Shown here: positions 1 through 7,036 of the stretch, in pieces
How positions within the stretch are numbered: the stretch's first letter is position 1
Layout: every line of letters starts with the position of its first letter
DNA from: an uncultured Porphyromonas sp.
GTDB taxonomy: Bacteria > Bacteroidota > Bacteroidia > Bacteroidales > Porphyromonadaceae
Reading direction: 5' to 3'
Length of the DNA: 19,966 bases
Assembly: GCF_900541275.1 (NCBI RefSeq)
Contig: NZ_UQJH01000023.1
Span: 1 to 19,966 of the forward strand
Notes under the pieces: model-generated
Database searches by the model: none
Seen by the model: only the letters and a program-made list of their open reading frames with translations
Told to the model about the DNA's origin: nothing
Made by a program: the position numbers and the translations under genes

Positions 1-21
1 TCGCGCCGCAGATCTCCTCTG

Positions 22-52
22 CATAGCTGTAAAGCTCAAATGCGTCACCCCT
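22..52 (+). repeat. 31-bp dispersed repeat, left copy
   Basis: This 31-bp segment matches the reverse complement of 6941-6971 at 27 of 31 positions, without gaps. The core CTCAAATGCGTCA (35-47) is identical in both copies. A small hairpin (GCAGA at 8-12, TCTGC at 18-22) lies immediately next to it, and the other copy also has a hairpin on the same side. Together the two copies bracket the mmcQ-like gene and the nqr operon in inverted orientation. Function unknown. Confidence 0.7.
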
Positions 53-75
53 ATATGTAGACAGAGCCTTCTCGG

Positions 76-129
76 AAACCACTTTTGGAAAAGCTAATTT
101 TGCCCCAAAAACCACTTTTGGAAAAGCTA
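76..129. repeat. Pair of 21-bp direct repeats
   Basis: Two identical 21-bp copies occur at 76-96 and 109-129, with starts 33 bp apart. Each contains CCACTTTTGGAAAAGCTA, and its middle is itself a small dyad (CTTTT-GG-AAAAG). The copies lie downstream of the mmcQ-like gene in a stretch with no gene. They could be operator sites or part of a larger repeat family that continues beyond the window edge. Confidence 0.75.
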
Positions 130-192
130 TTTCGTATCTTCAGCCACCTGAGCAAGTAATACTACAGATCCGCTGTGGATGTTCGGGCTGCT

Positions 193-576
193 CTACTGAT
201 CGGGGTCGTTGGAGAGGCGTGTGAGGAGGTCACGCTCGCGGCGAGGTAGTCCAGCGACTACCAGCTCATAGGAGCGGGTGATGAGGTGCCGGACGATCTC
301 CTCCGGGCAGTCGAGGTCGAGCCGGAGGGAGGTCCAGTGCTTCTTGCTCATATGGTAGGCGGGCATCAGGGCGTCGTACCGGGCGTGGAGCGGTGTCGCC
401 TCCCGGAGGTCGCTCTTGAGGTTCAGGAGCGGATTGCCGTCGTGGTCCTCCAGCACCAGTGCAAAGATCCGCCCCTGCACGCGGTAGAGTACGGCGTCCC
501 ACGTCTCCTTGTACTCTTCGATAGCGCCGGGGAGGCTGAGGCAAAGGTCCGGGATGAATGAGTAGTCGCTTCGCAT
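193..576 (-). CDS. MmcQ/YjbR family protein
   Basis: Small cytoplasmic protein of 127 aa from the ATG at 576. The family (MmcQ/YjbR, CyaY-like fold) is often annotated as DNA-binding, but its physiological role is poorly defined. Diagnostic features are the N-terminal CLSLPGAIEEYKETWD segment, the central RIFALV strand, the NLKSDLREA stretch and the C-terminal HMSKKHWTSLRLD motif followed by a helix ending SYELVVAGL. The length fits the family's usual 115-125 aa. An in-frame ATG at 603 would add nine residues (MQRSLYLWD), but family members normally begin just before the SDYSF helix, so 576 is preferred. A TACCTTTG box lies only four bases before the ATG at 576, which would give a nearly leaderless mRNA from that promoter. 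The gene lies downstream of nqrF on the same strand but is separated by a strong terminator, so it is probably a separate unit. The family call is firm; the function is not. Confidence 0.9.
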   Translation of the reverse strand: MRSDYSFIPDLCLSLPGAIEEYKETWDAVLYRVQGRIFALVLEDHDGNPLLNLKSDLREATPLHARYDALMPAYHMSKKHWTSLRLDLDCPEEIVRHLITRSYELVVAGLPRRERDLLTRLSNDPDQ

Positions 577-580
577 ATCC

Positions 581-588
581 CAAAGGTA
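581..588 (-). promoter_or_regulatory. Candidate -7 promoter box for the mmcQ-like gene
   Basis: On the minus strand this reads TACCTTTG, an exact match to the Bacteroidota -7 consensus TAnnTTTG. It is the same octamer found upstream of nqrA. It ends four bases before the ATG at 576, so initiation at the usual distance would fall at or next to the start codon. No clear TTTG -33 element is visible at the expected spacing, so the call is tentative. Confidence 0.45.
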
Positions 589-717
589 CAGAGACCTTTG
601 CATAATACCCCATCTGCAGCGTCACTTTCGAGATTCGGGCTTGGTCATGTGCGTAAGCACACTCCCTTCGCCCTCACTCTCAGTTCCTTGCATCTGGGGT
701 GTTCTGCAAAGTCCCTG
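589..717. repeat. Imperfect inverted repeat with TTTGCA arms
   Basis: The arm around 594-617 matches the reverse complement of 690-712 at about 19 of 23 aligned positions, allowing one 1-base gap. The similarity extends a few bases outward through a CAGRGAC stretch. A third related sequence, TGCAAAGGTCT at 754-764, is the exact reverse complement of 592-602. The element fills the space between the nqr terminator and the mmcQ-like gene. It could form a long folded RNA or be a remnant of a small repeat element. Confidence 0.45.
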
Positions 718-718
718 C

Positions 719-739
719 CGAAAAAGCACCGCTTTTTCG
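719..739. terminator. Hairpin, possible secondary terminator
   Basis: CGAAAAAGC (719-727) and GCTTTTTCG (731-739) form a perfect 9-bp stem with a 3-nt loop (ACC). There is no T-run outside the stem, but it has A- and T-rich flanks within it. It lies about 40 bases beyond the main nqr terminator and may back it up or protect the mRNA end. Confidence 0.4.
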
Positions 740-779
740 ACGAAAGACCATTTTGCAAAGGTCTTACAGAAGATAAATC

Positions 780-822
780 AAAAGGGGGGCTGTGTCTCGG
801 CATGAGACGCAGCCCCCCTTTT
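780..822 (-). terminator. Terminator of the nqr operon
   Basis: The outer arms 780-792 and 810-822 are perfectly complementary over 13 bp (AAAAGGGGGGCTG with CAGCCCCCCTTTT). After one T/G mismatch comes an inner 5-bp stem (GTCTC with GAGAC) closing a 5-nt loop. Read on the minus strand, the stem ends in TTTT followed by an AT-rich stretch. It starts 30 bases after the nqrF stop codon, so it is placed as the intrinsic terminator of the operon. The A-run on the other side could let it act in both directions. Confidence 0.92.
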
Positions 823-851
823 CGTTGGGTATCAGATGTCGGCCTTGTGGA

Positions 852-2105
852 TTAGCCGAAGTTGTCGAAGTAGATCTGCTCGTCCGGTACGCCGAGGTCA
901 TCGAGCATCTTGAGCGCGGAGGCGGTCATCGGACCGGGGCCGCACATGTAGTACTCGCAGTCCTCAGGAGCAGGGTGATCCTTGAGATAGGTGTCGTAGA
1001 GGCACTGGTGGATGAAGCCGGTGTAGCCGGTCCAGTGGTCTGACTCGGGGGCGGCGGAGAGAGCGATGATGAACTTGAAGTTCTCATTCTCCCGCTCAAT
1101 CTCGCGGAAGTCCTCCTCGTAGAAGATCTCCATCCGGGAGCGGGCTCCGTAGTAGTAGGAGACCCTACGGGTCGTGTGGGCGGTCTTGAAGAGCCAGAGG
1201 ATCTGGGCACGGAGCGGAGCCATACCGGCACCACCACCGATGTAGATCATCTCGGCGTCAGAGTTCTCGTTGATGTGGAAGTCTCCGTAGGGACCGCTGA
1301 GGCGCACCTTGTCACCCGGCTTGAGGTTGAAGATGTAGGACGACGCGATGCCGGGAGGCACCTTCATCCAGCCACCATTCTTCCGGTCAAAGGGCGGAGT
1401 GGCGATGCGGACATTAAGCATGATGATGTCGCCTTCCTCGGGGTAGTTGGCCATAGAGTAGGCACGGGTGGTCTCCTCCTCGTTCTTTGCGGTGAGGGGC
1501 CAGAGCTTAAACTTATCCCACTCGCCCTTAAACTTCTCATCCACCTCCATCGTGGAGTAGCTGATGTCGTACTCGGGGATGGTGATCTGGGCGTAGCTAC
1601 CGGGCTTGAAGTCCATATGCTCGCCCTTGGGCAGTGCGACGACAAATTCCTTGATGAAGGAGGCGACGTTGTGATTGGAGACGACGGTGCAGTCCCACTC
1701 CTTGACGCCAAAGACGGACTCCGGTACGCGGACCTTCATATCGTCCTTCACCTTGACCTGGCAGGAGAGGCGCCAGTCGTTCTTGATCTCCTTGCGGGAG
1801 AAGTGCGGCACCTCGGTGGCGAGGATCTCGCCTCCGCCCTCCATCACCTGGCAGCGGCACTGACCGCAGGAGCCCTTACCTCCGCAGGCGGAGGAGAGGA
1901 AGATGCCTTGATTCTGTAGCGTATTGAGGAGCGTACCACCCATGGGTACGGTGTAGGTCTTGTCGTCATTGACCGTCACCTCGACGTTGCCGACCTTCAC
2001 GAGCTTCGCCTTGGCGAAGAGGAGGACGATGACGAGGAGCAGGATGACGATGAGGAAGACGGCCACACTCGTCAGGATCGCTGTAGTAGATATTGCAAGT
2101 AGCAT
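852..2105 (-). CDS. nqrF: Na+-translocating NADH:quinone reductase subunit F
   Basis: NADH-oxidising entry subunit (EC 7.2.1.1), 417 aa. It passes electrons from NADH through FAD to a [2Fe-2S] centre and on into the membrane subunits. Residues 5-31 form the single N-terminal membrane anchor. The plant-type ferredoxin domain (about 35-125) has ligands Cys74, Cys80, Cys83 and Cys115, in the motif CGGKGSCGQC. The FAD-binding domain carries RAYS at 214-217, and GPYGDF follows at 271-276. The NADH-binding domain carries GGGAGMAP at 290-297 and CGPGPM at 388-393. The chain ends YFDNFG, with the aromatic C-terminal region expected of the family. It is the last gene of the operon, 46 bp after nqrE, and is followed by the terminator. 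An extra cysteine, Cys85, lies beside the ligand cluster. Length and domain order are normal for NqrF. Confidence 0.99.
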   Translation of the reverse strand: MLLAISTTAILTSVAVFLIVILLLVIVLLFAKAKLVKVGNVEVTVNDDKTYTVPMGGTLLNTLQNQGIFLSSACGGKGSCGQCRCQVMEGGGEILATEVPHFSRKEIKNDWRLSCQVKVKDDMKVRVPESVFGVKEWDCTVVSNHNVASFIKEFVVALPKGEHMDFKPGSYAQITIPEYDISYSTMEVDEKFKGEWDKFKLWPLTAKNEEETTRAYSMANYPEEGDIIMLNVRIATPPFDRKNGGWMKVPPGIASSYIFNLKPGDKVRLSGPYGDFHINENSDAEMIYIGGGAGMAPLRAQILWLFKTAHTTRRVSYYYGARSRMEIFYEEDFREIERENENFKFIIALSAAPESDHWTGYTGFIHQCLYDTYLKDHPAPEDCEYYMCGPGPMTASALKMLDDLGVPDEQIYFDNFG

Positions 2106-2151
2106 TTCTTTCTTTTTTCCTTGGGTAAAAAGGGTGATCTCTGACGAGGAC

Positions 2152-2769
2152 TTAGAGGGCGAGACCGGAGAAGCTCATGAAGCCAAAGGCCATGAGACCG
2201 GTGATGATGAAGGCGATGCCGAGGCCCTTGAGCGCCTTAGGTACGCGGGAGTACTTCATCCGCTCGCGGATAGCCGCCATGGAGGCGATGGCGAGGGCCC
2301 AGCCGATGCCGGAGCCGAAGCCGTAGGTGAGGGCGTGTCCCACGGTGGGGAAGGCACGCTGCTGCATGAAGAGCGATCCGCCGAGGATGGCGCAATTGAC
2401 CGCGATCAGGGGCAGGAAGATGCCGAGTGAGTTGTAGAGCGCTGGGCTGTACCGCTCCACCACCATCTCCACAAGCTGCACAAAGGAGGCGATGACGGCG
2501 ATGAAGATCAGCAGGCTGAGGAAGCTCAGGTCTACGGAGGCAAATTGCGGGCCGAGCCAGGAGAGGGCTCCGGGCTTGAGGATATAATTCTCGAGCAGCC
2601 AGTTGATCGGTACGGTGAGGGTCATGACGAAGATGACGGCGGCACCGAGTCCGATGGAGGTCTTCACACTCTTCGAGATGGCGAGGAAAGAGCACATCCC
2701 GAGGAAGTAGGCGAAGATCATGTTATCCACGAAGATCGACCGGACGAAAAGGCTTAGATATTCTCCCAT
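2152..2769 (-). CDS. nqrE: Na+-translocating NADH:quinone reductase subunit E
   Basis: Integral membrane subunit of 205 aa with about six hydrophobic helices, homologous to NqrD and inserted in the opposite topology. NqrD and NqrE together form part of the Na+ path and hold an intramembrane iron-sulphur centre. The expected cysteines are present: Cys26 in YFLGMCSFLA and Cys126 in LIAVNCAILGGSLF. The start MGEYLSLFVRSIFVDNMIF is the typical NqrE N-terminus. The gene lies 46 bp after nqrD and 46 bp before nqrF on the same strand, in canonical operon order. RnfA is the closest paralogous family, but the surrounding nqr genes and the NqrF neighbour settle the assignment. Confidence 0.98.
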   Translation of the reverse strand: MGEYLSLFVRSIFVDNMIFAYFLGMCSFLAISKSVKTSIGLGAAVIFVMTLTVPINWLLENYILKPGALSWLGPQFASVDLSFLSLLIFIAVIASFVQLVEMVVERYSPALYNSLGIFLPLIAVNCAILGGSLFMQQRAFPTVGHALTYGFGSGIGWALAIASMAAIRERMKYSRVPKALKGLGIAFIITGLMAFGFMSFSGLAL

Positions 2770-2815
2770 AATGATAATCGATTGTTCTCTATGTGATACA
2801 CTTGAGCCTTAGGGC

Positions 2816-3442
2816 TTACTCCTCCTCCCACAGCTCGTGGTGACGGCTGCGGTGGACCCAGATGATGCAGGCGATCAGGATCAGCGCCATCGGCGGCAGG
2901 ATCATAAGGCCGTTATTCATATAGCCGGCGGCATAGAAGCTGTCGGGGATCACCTGATAGCCGAGGAGCGTGCCGGAGCCGAAGAGCTCACGGAAGAAGC
3001 CGATGATGACGAGGATGATGCCGTAGCCGACACCATTGCCGATACCGTCGAGGAAGGACTGCCAGGGACCGTGGGCGAGGGCAAAGGCCTCGAGCCGACC
3101 CATAAGGATGCAGTTGGTGATGATCAGTCCGACAAAGACGGAGAGCTGCTTATTGAGGTCATAGGCGTAGGCCTTGAGTACCTCGCTGATCACAGTCACG
3201 AGGGCGGCGACGACGACCAGCTGCACGATCATACGGATGGAGTTGGGGATCGTCTTGCGGAGGAGGGAGATGATGACGTTGCCGAAGGCGACGACGATTG
3301 TCACCGAGAGCGCCATCACGATGGCGGGCTCAAGCTTTGAGGTGACCGCGAGAGCGGAGCAGATGCCGAGCACCTGGACGATCACGGGGTTATTGCCACT
3401 GATCGGTCCGAGGAGGATGTCCTTATTCTTTAGCTTTGACAT
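2816..3442 (-). CDS. nqrD: Na+-translocating NADH:quinone reductase subunit D
   Basis: Integral membrane subunit of 208 aa with about six hydrophobic helices, paralogous to NqrE. It carries the matching pair of cysteines, Cys28 (LGICSALAVT) and Cys111 (IITNCILMGRLEAF), which in characterised enzymes bind the intramembrane iron-sulphur centre with the NqrE pair. The N-terminus (KNKDILLGPISGNNPVIVQ) and the charged tail HRSRHHELWEEE are usual for NqrD. Its ATG lies two bases after the nqrC stop, so the two are probably translationally coupled. RnfE is the related family, but the context supports NqrD. Confidence 0.98.
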   Translation of the reverse strand: MSKLKNKDILLGPISGNNPVIVQVLGICSALAVTSKLEPAIVMALSVTIVVAFGNVIISLLRKTIPNSIRMIVQLVVVAALVTVISEVLKAYAYDLNKQLSVFVGLIITNCILMGRLEAFALAHGPWQSFLDGIGNGVGYGIILVIIGFFRELFGSGTLLGYQVIPDSFYAAGYMNNGLMILPPMALILIACIIWVHRSRHHELWEEE

Positions 3443-3444
3443 AA

Positions 3445-4173
3445 TCAGTTATTCTGCTGCTTGAGGTTATTGAGGAAGGGCTCATACTGCGTCAGCACGT
3501 CGAGGAGCATGTTATTGACTCCCTTAGAGGTGAGCGTGCCGCCGGAGATGCCGTCGACATAGTCGCGACTCTCATCCGTCTTGCCGTGCTTGACGACGGC
3601 GATGGAGGTGAAGCTCCCATCACGGTAGAGGTGCTTGTCGCGGAATTGTCCGCTGAAGGGCTCGTGCGTGATCTCAGCACCGAGACCGGGGGTCTCGCTG
3701 GCGTGGCTGAAGTCTGCCCCGAGGACGTTGTCCCCGTCACCTGCGACGGAGATGTAGCCCCATATCGGGCCCCAGAGGCCGGCGCCGTAGAGTGCCATGA
3801 CGTAGGCCTTCTGTCCGTCGAGCGTGGCCTCAAAGACCGGGTAGCTCTCCTGCTCGGCAGGAGAGCGGAGCTCGGCGATGTCGTAGCTGAATGCGGGATC
3901 GTTCGTGCCGGTACCGCGGGTCTCCTCGATGACGTTGCCCTCGCGATCGATGAGGTAGGCGTCGGTGATGGTAGCATTGTAGGTGTCGATCACCTTATCC
4001 TTAGCCACCCCGGAGATGCCGAGGGAGCGGAGGATCTGCTCCATCTTGTCGATATTCTGATTGTCGATCTGTCGATCCTTGAGGGACTGTGAGGTGAAGG
4101 CGAGCCCTACGGCCACCAGGATGACCATCACAGACGCATAGAGGATCACATAACCGTTGTTTTCCTTATTCAT
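3445..4173 (-). CDS. nqrC: Na+-translocating NADH:quinone reductase subunit C
   Basis: Subunit of 242 aa with a single N-terminal membrane helix (about residues 8-28) and a large extracytoplasmic FMN-binding domain. FMN is attached covalently to a threonine. The flavinylation motif DGISGGT ends at Thr213 and is followed by LTSKGV, matching the family pattern D-x-x-S/T-G-A/G-T. Other family signatures are GLWGPIWGY at 132-140 and ETPGLGAEI at 160-168. FMN attachment is normally made by the transferase ApbE, whose gene is not in this window. The gene is 23 bp after nqrB and 2 bp before nqrD. RnfG is the homologous family; length and context favour NqrC. Confidence 0.98.
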   Translation of the reverse strand: MNKENNGYVILYASVMVILVAVGLAFTSQSLKDRQIDNQNIDKMEQILRSLGISGVAKDKVIDTYNATITDAYLIDREGNVIEETRGTGTNDPAFSYDIAELRSPAEQESYPVFEATLDGQKAYVMALYGAGLWGPIWGYISVAGDGDNVLGADFSHASETPGLGAEITHEPFSGQFRDKHLYRDGSFTSIAVVKHGKTDESRDYVDGISGGTLTSKGVNNMLLDVLTQYEPFLNNLKQQNN

Positions 4174-4196
4174 AGTCTTTTATCGTCCTTCAGGGA

Positions 4197-5432
4197 TTAC
4201 TTGGAGATCGCCTCAGCGTGAACGGCGGCCGCCTTATTGGCGCGCTTCGTGCGACGGCTGACATTAGCTTCCACGACGAAGTAGTCGATCAGCGGGGCGA
4301 GGGCATTCATCAGCAGGATCGAGAGCATCATACCCTCGGGGTAGCCGGGGTTGAGCACACGGACGCAGATGGCGAAGAAGCCGATCAGGAGACCGTAGAT
4401 CCACTTACCTGTCTCGGTGCGGCTGGCGGTGACCGGGTCGGTCGCCATAAAGACGGCACCGAAGGCGAAGCCTCCCAGCATCAGGTGACTCCAGGCGGGC
4501 AGGGTCATGGCGGGGGTGGCGCCGATGGCATTGAACATCAGTGCCGTCAGGAAGCCGCCACCAAAGGTGGCTACCATGATCTTCCAGCTGGCGATGCCGG
4601 TGCAGAGGAGGATCAGCGCACCGATGGCGATGGCGATGATCGAGGTCTCACCGATCGATCCGGGCATCAGTCCGGAGATCATGTCCCACGAGGTGAGGGG
4701 CTGACCGAGCGCTGTCGTGAGCGTGCCGGCGGTCTCCTCCGTCCAGGTGGCTACCTGACCGAGCGGGGTGGCACCGGTAAAGCCGTCCACCACCTGGTCG
4801 CTGCCGCCAAAGCCGAGCGCCCGACCGGTCGGTACCCAGACGTCTCCGGACATCTTGCTCGGGTAGGAGAAGAAGAGGAAGGCGCGGGTGACGAGGGCGA
4901 CATTGAAGATATTGTATCCGCTGCCGCCGAAGACCACCTTAGCAAAGATGACCGAGAAGACGATCGCCAGAGCGAGCATCCAGAGCGGCACGCTCCATGG
5001 CACGATCAGCGGGATGAGGAATCCGGTGACGAGGTAGCCCTCGGAGATCTCCTCGTCCTTGATCTGCGCGTCGGCAAATTCGATCGCCAGACCGACGATG
5101 TAGGAGACGAGGAAGCGGGGCAGGAAGGCGAGAAGACCGTACCATAGGCAGCTCCAGAAGCCATACTCGGCCAGCTGACCTGTCACAAGGAAGTGCTGGT
5201 AGCCGAGGTTGTACATACCGAAGAGGGCGCACGGGATCAGCGCCAGCACCACGGTGATCATCGCACGCTTCATGTCGATGCTGTCGTGGATGTGTACGCC
5301 GCGACGACTTGTCTCCGTGGGCACGAAGAGGAAGGTGCCAAAGCCCTCATAGAGCGACTTCGCCCAGTGCATCGGCTTACCCTTCTCAAACTTCGGTGCT
5401 AAGTTGTCGAACTTTTTCTTAAAAGAATTCAT
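4197..5432 (-). CDS. nqrB: Na+-translocating NADH:quinone reductase subunit B
   Basis: Large integral membrane subunit, 411 aa from the ATG at 5432, with about ten hydrophobic helices. It holds riboflavin and a covalently bound FMN and forms the main Na+ and quinone site region. The flavinylation motif DGFTGAT ends at Thr222 (ATG numbering) and is followed by PLGQ. The strongly conserved GGSGYNIFNVAL and EISEGYLVTG segments are present. The reading frame is open up to a GTG at 5468, but that start would sit inside an inverted repeat and add the atypical MLTPHNPIVETY. MNSFKKKFDNLAPKFEKG is the expected family start. The nqrA-nqrB gap is then 53 bp and contains a hairpin. RnfD is the homologous family; the long N-terminal region and the context support NqrB. 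Confidence 0.98.
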   Translation of the reverse strand: MNSFKKKFDNLAPKFEKGKPMHWAKSLYEGFGTFLFVPTETSRRGVHIHDSIDMKRAMITVVLALIPCALFGMYNLGYQHFLVTGQLAEYGFWSCLWYGLLAFLPRFLVSYIVGLAIEFADAQIKDEEISEGYLVTGFLIPLIVPWSVPLWMLALAIVFSVIFAKVVFGGSGYNIFNVALVTRAFLFFSYPSKMSGDVWVPTGRALGFGGSDQVVDGFTGATPLGQVATWTEETAGTLTTALGQPLTSWDMISGLMPGSIGETSIIAIAIGALILLCTGIASWKIMVATFGGGFLTALMFNAIGATPAMTLPAWSHLMLGGFAFGAVFMATDPVTASRTETGKWIYGLLIGFFAICVRVLNPGYPEGMMLSILLMNALAPLIDYFVVEANVSRRTKRANKAAAVHAEAISK

Positions 5433-5457
5433 GTATGTCTCTACTATGGGATTGTGT

Positions 5458-5475
5458 GGCGTGAGCACTCACGCC
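5458..5475. other. Hairpin between nqrA and nqrB
   Basis: GGCGTGAG (5458-5465) and CTCACGCC (5468-5475) are perfect inverted repeats separated by two bases. The element lies just after the nqrA stop and 25 bases before the preferred nqrB start. There is no T-run, so full termination is unlikely. It may be an mRNA processing or stability element or tune nqrB translation. Confidence 0.6.
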
Positions 5476-5485
5476 GGTCCATCGA

Positions 5486-6835
5486 TCAATTCATCTCCTT
5501 ATAGAGCTGGTCCAGACCATCGCGAACGATAGCCTGCAGGGGCAGCTTGGAGGTGTCGACAAATTCGCACAGAGCGAAGTCCTCCGGCACCACCTCGTAG
5601 ATACCCAGCTGCTCCATCCGCTCGATGTCAAAGGTGATGATCGCGCGGATCAGTTGCTCGGGGAAGATGTCCATCGGGAAGACCTTGTCGTACTCGTTGC
5701 TAAACATCAGCGGGCGCTCCGAGCCGTGGAGGCGGGCATCGATGGCATACTTCCGCTTCCCGGTGAGCCAGGAGGTGAAGGTCCGCGAGACGGAGTACTT
5801 GTCCAGTCCCGGAGCCATCCAGCCGAAGAGCTCCACCGTCTCGTCCCCCTCGGGGATCGCGGTGATGATATTGGTCTGAGTGGAGAGGAAGGGGTGGCTC
5901 TCAGTCACCTGCAGTCCGGTGAGTACGTCGCCGTCGATGAGACGGAGGTGCTCAGCCGTGTGGGCGATCTTGTCGGAGACGATCTCCTCGATCCGAGCAC
6001 CGGCGCGGACGACGGTGATCCCTCTCTTCTCCATCCAGGTGCCAGCACAGGCGACACGCTTCGTCAGGTCTACGTGACCGGTGGTGAGGAAGCGTCCCAG
6101 CAGGGCCATCTCCGTCACGGAGAGGGTCCAGATGACCTCGCCCTGATTGATCGGGCGGGTATGATTGATCAGCACGCCCACGTTGCCGGCAGGGTGGGGA
6201 CCCTTCACCTCATACTCGCGGACACCCTTCAGCCCCAGAGCCTCGCCGGGCGCATAGCCCATATAGACATCGCCCTCGGTGAGCTTACTCAGCACATCGG
6301 CAGCGATCTGGAGATACTTCTTGTCCTCTCCGAGGAGCGCCATCGTATCGGGCAGGAGCGGGGCGGTGAAGTTGGCGGTGACATAGATGTCCCGCGGTCT
6401 CTCTGTTGGGTCCGGCACCATATCGTAGGGGCGCTTACGGAGGAGAGCGAGCATACCGCTCTGCATCAGGAGCGAGAGGAGCTCCTCACGGCTCCGCGAG
6501 GTGACGTCCGTCACATCGAAGTCCTTATACGTTACGTCGGCGTCTGCCTTGATCTCGACGTAGAGGATCTTACGCTTCGCACCGCGCACCACCTGCACCA
6601 CCTCGCCGCTGACGGGGGAGACGAGGACCATCTCCGGGCAGGACTTGTGGTAGAGGACAGGACTGCCGGCCATTACACGATCGCCTACCTGCACAGACAG
6701 GCGGGGCTGTAGCCCCGGGAAGGATGTCGGACTAACGCCATAGGACGACCCGACAGAGGAGGGGATCACCTCCTCAGATGCGTCGCCAGCCAGTCGTATG
6801 TCGAGACCCTTCTTGATACTGATCTCTTGAGCCAT
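5486..6835 (-). CDS. nqrA: Na+-translocating NADH:quinone reductase subunit A
   Basis: Peripheral subunit of 449 aa with no membrane helices, on the cytoplasmic face of the complex. It contacts NqrB and is implicated in quinone binding. The N-terminus MAQEISIKKGLDIRLAG is the typical NqrA start. The SVQVGDRVMAGSPVLYHK and VSPVSGEVVQVVRG segments are the biotinyl/lipoyl-like hairpin characteristic of the family, shared with RnfC. The C-terminal part shows the family's PMDIFPEQLIRAI and LGIYEVVPEDFALCEFV segments. No iron-sulphur cysteine clusters are present, which separates it from RnfC. It is the first gene of the operon, with a TACCTTTG promoter box about 55 bases before its ATG. Length is as expected. 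Confidence 0.98.
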   Translation of the reverse strand: MAQEISIKKGLDIRLAGDASEEVIPSSVGSSYGVSPTSFPGLQPRLSVQVGDRVMAGSPVLYHKSCPEMVLVSPVSGEVVQVVRGAKRKILYVEIKADADVTYKDFDVTDVTSRSREELLSLLMQSGMLALLRKRPYDMVPDPTERPRDIYVTANFTAPLLPDTMALLGEDKKYLQIAADVLSKLTEGDVYMGYAPGEALGLKGVREYEVKGPHPAGNVGVLINHTRPINQGEVIWTLSVTEMALLGRFLTTGHVDLTKRVACAGTWMEKRGITVVRAGARIEEIVSDKIAHTAEHLRLIDGDVLTGLQVTESHPFLSTQTNIITAIPEGDETVELFGWMAPGLDKYSVSRTFTSWLTGKRKYAIDARLHGSERPLMFSNEYDKVFPMDIFPEQLIRAIITFDIERMEQLGIYEVVPEDFALCEFVDTSKLPLQAIVRDGLDQLYKEMN

Positions 6836-6890
6836 ATACTATCGCTACTCTATTTTTTGGGATTTCTGTCTTTATTGTACTAATGACACG

Positions 6891-6898
6891 CAAAGGTA
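6891..6898 (-). promoter_or_regulatory. Candidate promoter of the nqr operon
   Basis: On the minus strand this reads TACCTTTG, a perfect match to the Bacteroidota TAnnTTTG -7 element. Upstream is a long A/T-rich tract (about 6901-6922), with TTGG at 6926-6923 as a weak -33-like element at a spacing slightly longer than usual. The predicted start falls near 6885, giving a leader of about 50 bases before nqrA. Confidence 0.7.
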
Positions 6899-6940
6899 CC
6901 TATTTATTTTAGAAAAAAATATCCAATTGTCCTCCCCTCC

Positions 6941-6971
6941 AGGGCTGACGCATTTGAGTTTTACCACTATG
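6941..6971 (-). repeat. 31-bp dispersed repeat, right copy
   Basis: The minus-strand reading of this segment matches 22-52 at 27 of 31 positions without gaps, with a 13-bp identical core at 6946-6958. It lies just upstream of the nqr promoter and next to the hairpin at 6976-6996. It is the inverted partner of the copy at the left end of the window. Confidence 0.7.
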
Positions 6972-6975
6972 AAAG

Positions 6976-6996
6976 AAGCACCTCTCTGAGGTGCTT
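6976..6996. terminator. Terminator-like hairpin upstream of nqr
   Basis: AAGCACCTC (6976-6984) and GAGGTGCTT (6988-6996) form a perfect 9-bp stem with a 3-nt loop. On the minus strand the stem is followed by CTTTC. On the plus strand it is preceded by GAAAG and ends in CTTT. This is a plausible short bidirectional terminator that would isolate the nqr promoter from transcription coming from the fimbrial locus. Confidence 0.6.
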
Positions 6997-7036
6997 TGCG
7001 CCATTGGGTTTGCGGATGGTGGCATGGCGGTGGTCC

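Noticed and set aside
4218..5147. Plus-strand open frame of about 309 codons opposite nqrB
   Set aside because: Its translation is dominated by Gly, Asp, Glu, Arg and His with no fold-like pattern, and it is antisense to a fully conserved nqrB.
5433..5468. GTG start of nqrB at 5468
   Set aside because: It would start inside the inverted repeat and add residues unlike other NqrB proteins; the ATG at 5432 gives the expected N-terminus.
5654..6712. Plus-strand open frame of about 352 codons opposite nqrA
   Set aside because: Low-complexity antisense translation in a GC-rich gene; nqrA on the other strand is unambiguous.
852..6835. Rnf complex instead of Nqr
   Set aside because: The subunit A gene lacks the iron-sulphur motifs of RnfC, and the NqrF subunit with ferredoxin, FAD and NADH domains is specific for Nqr.
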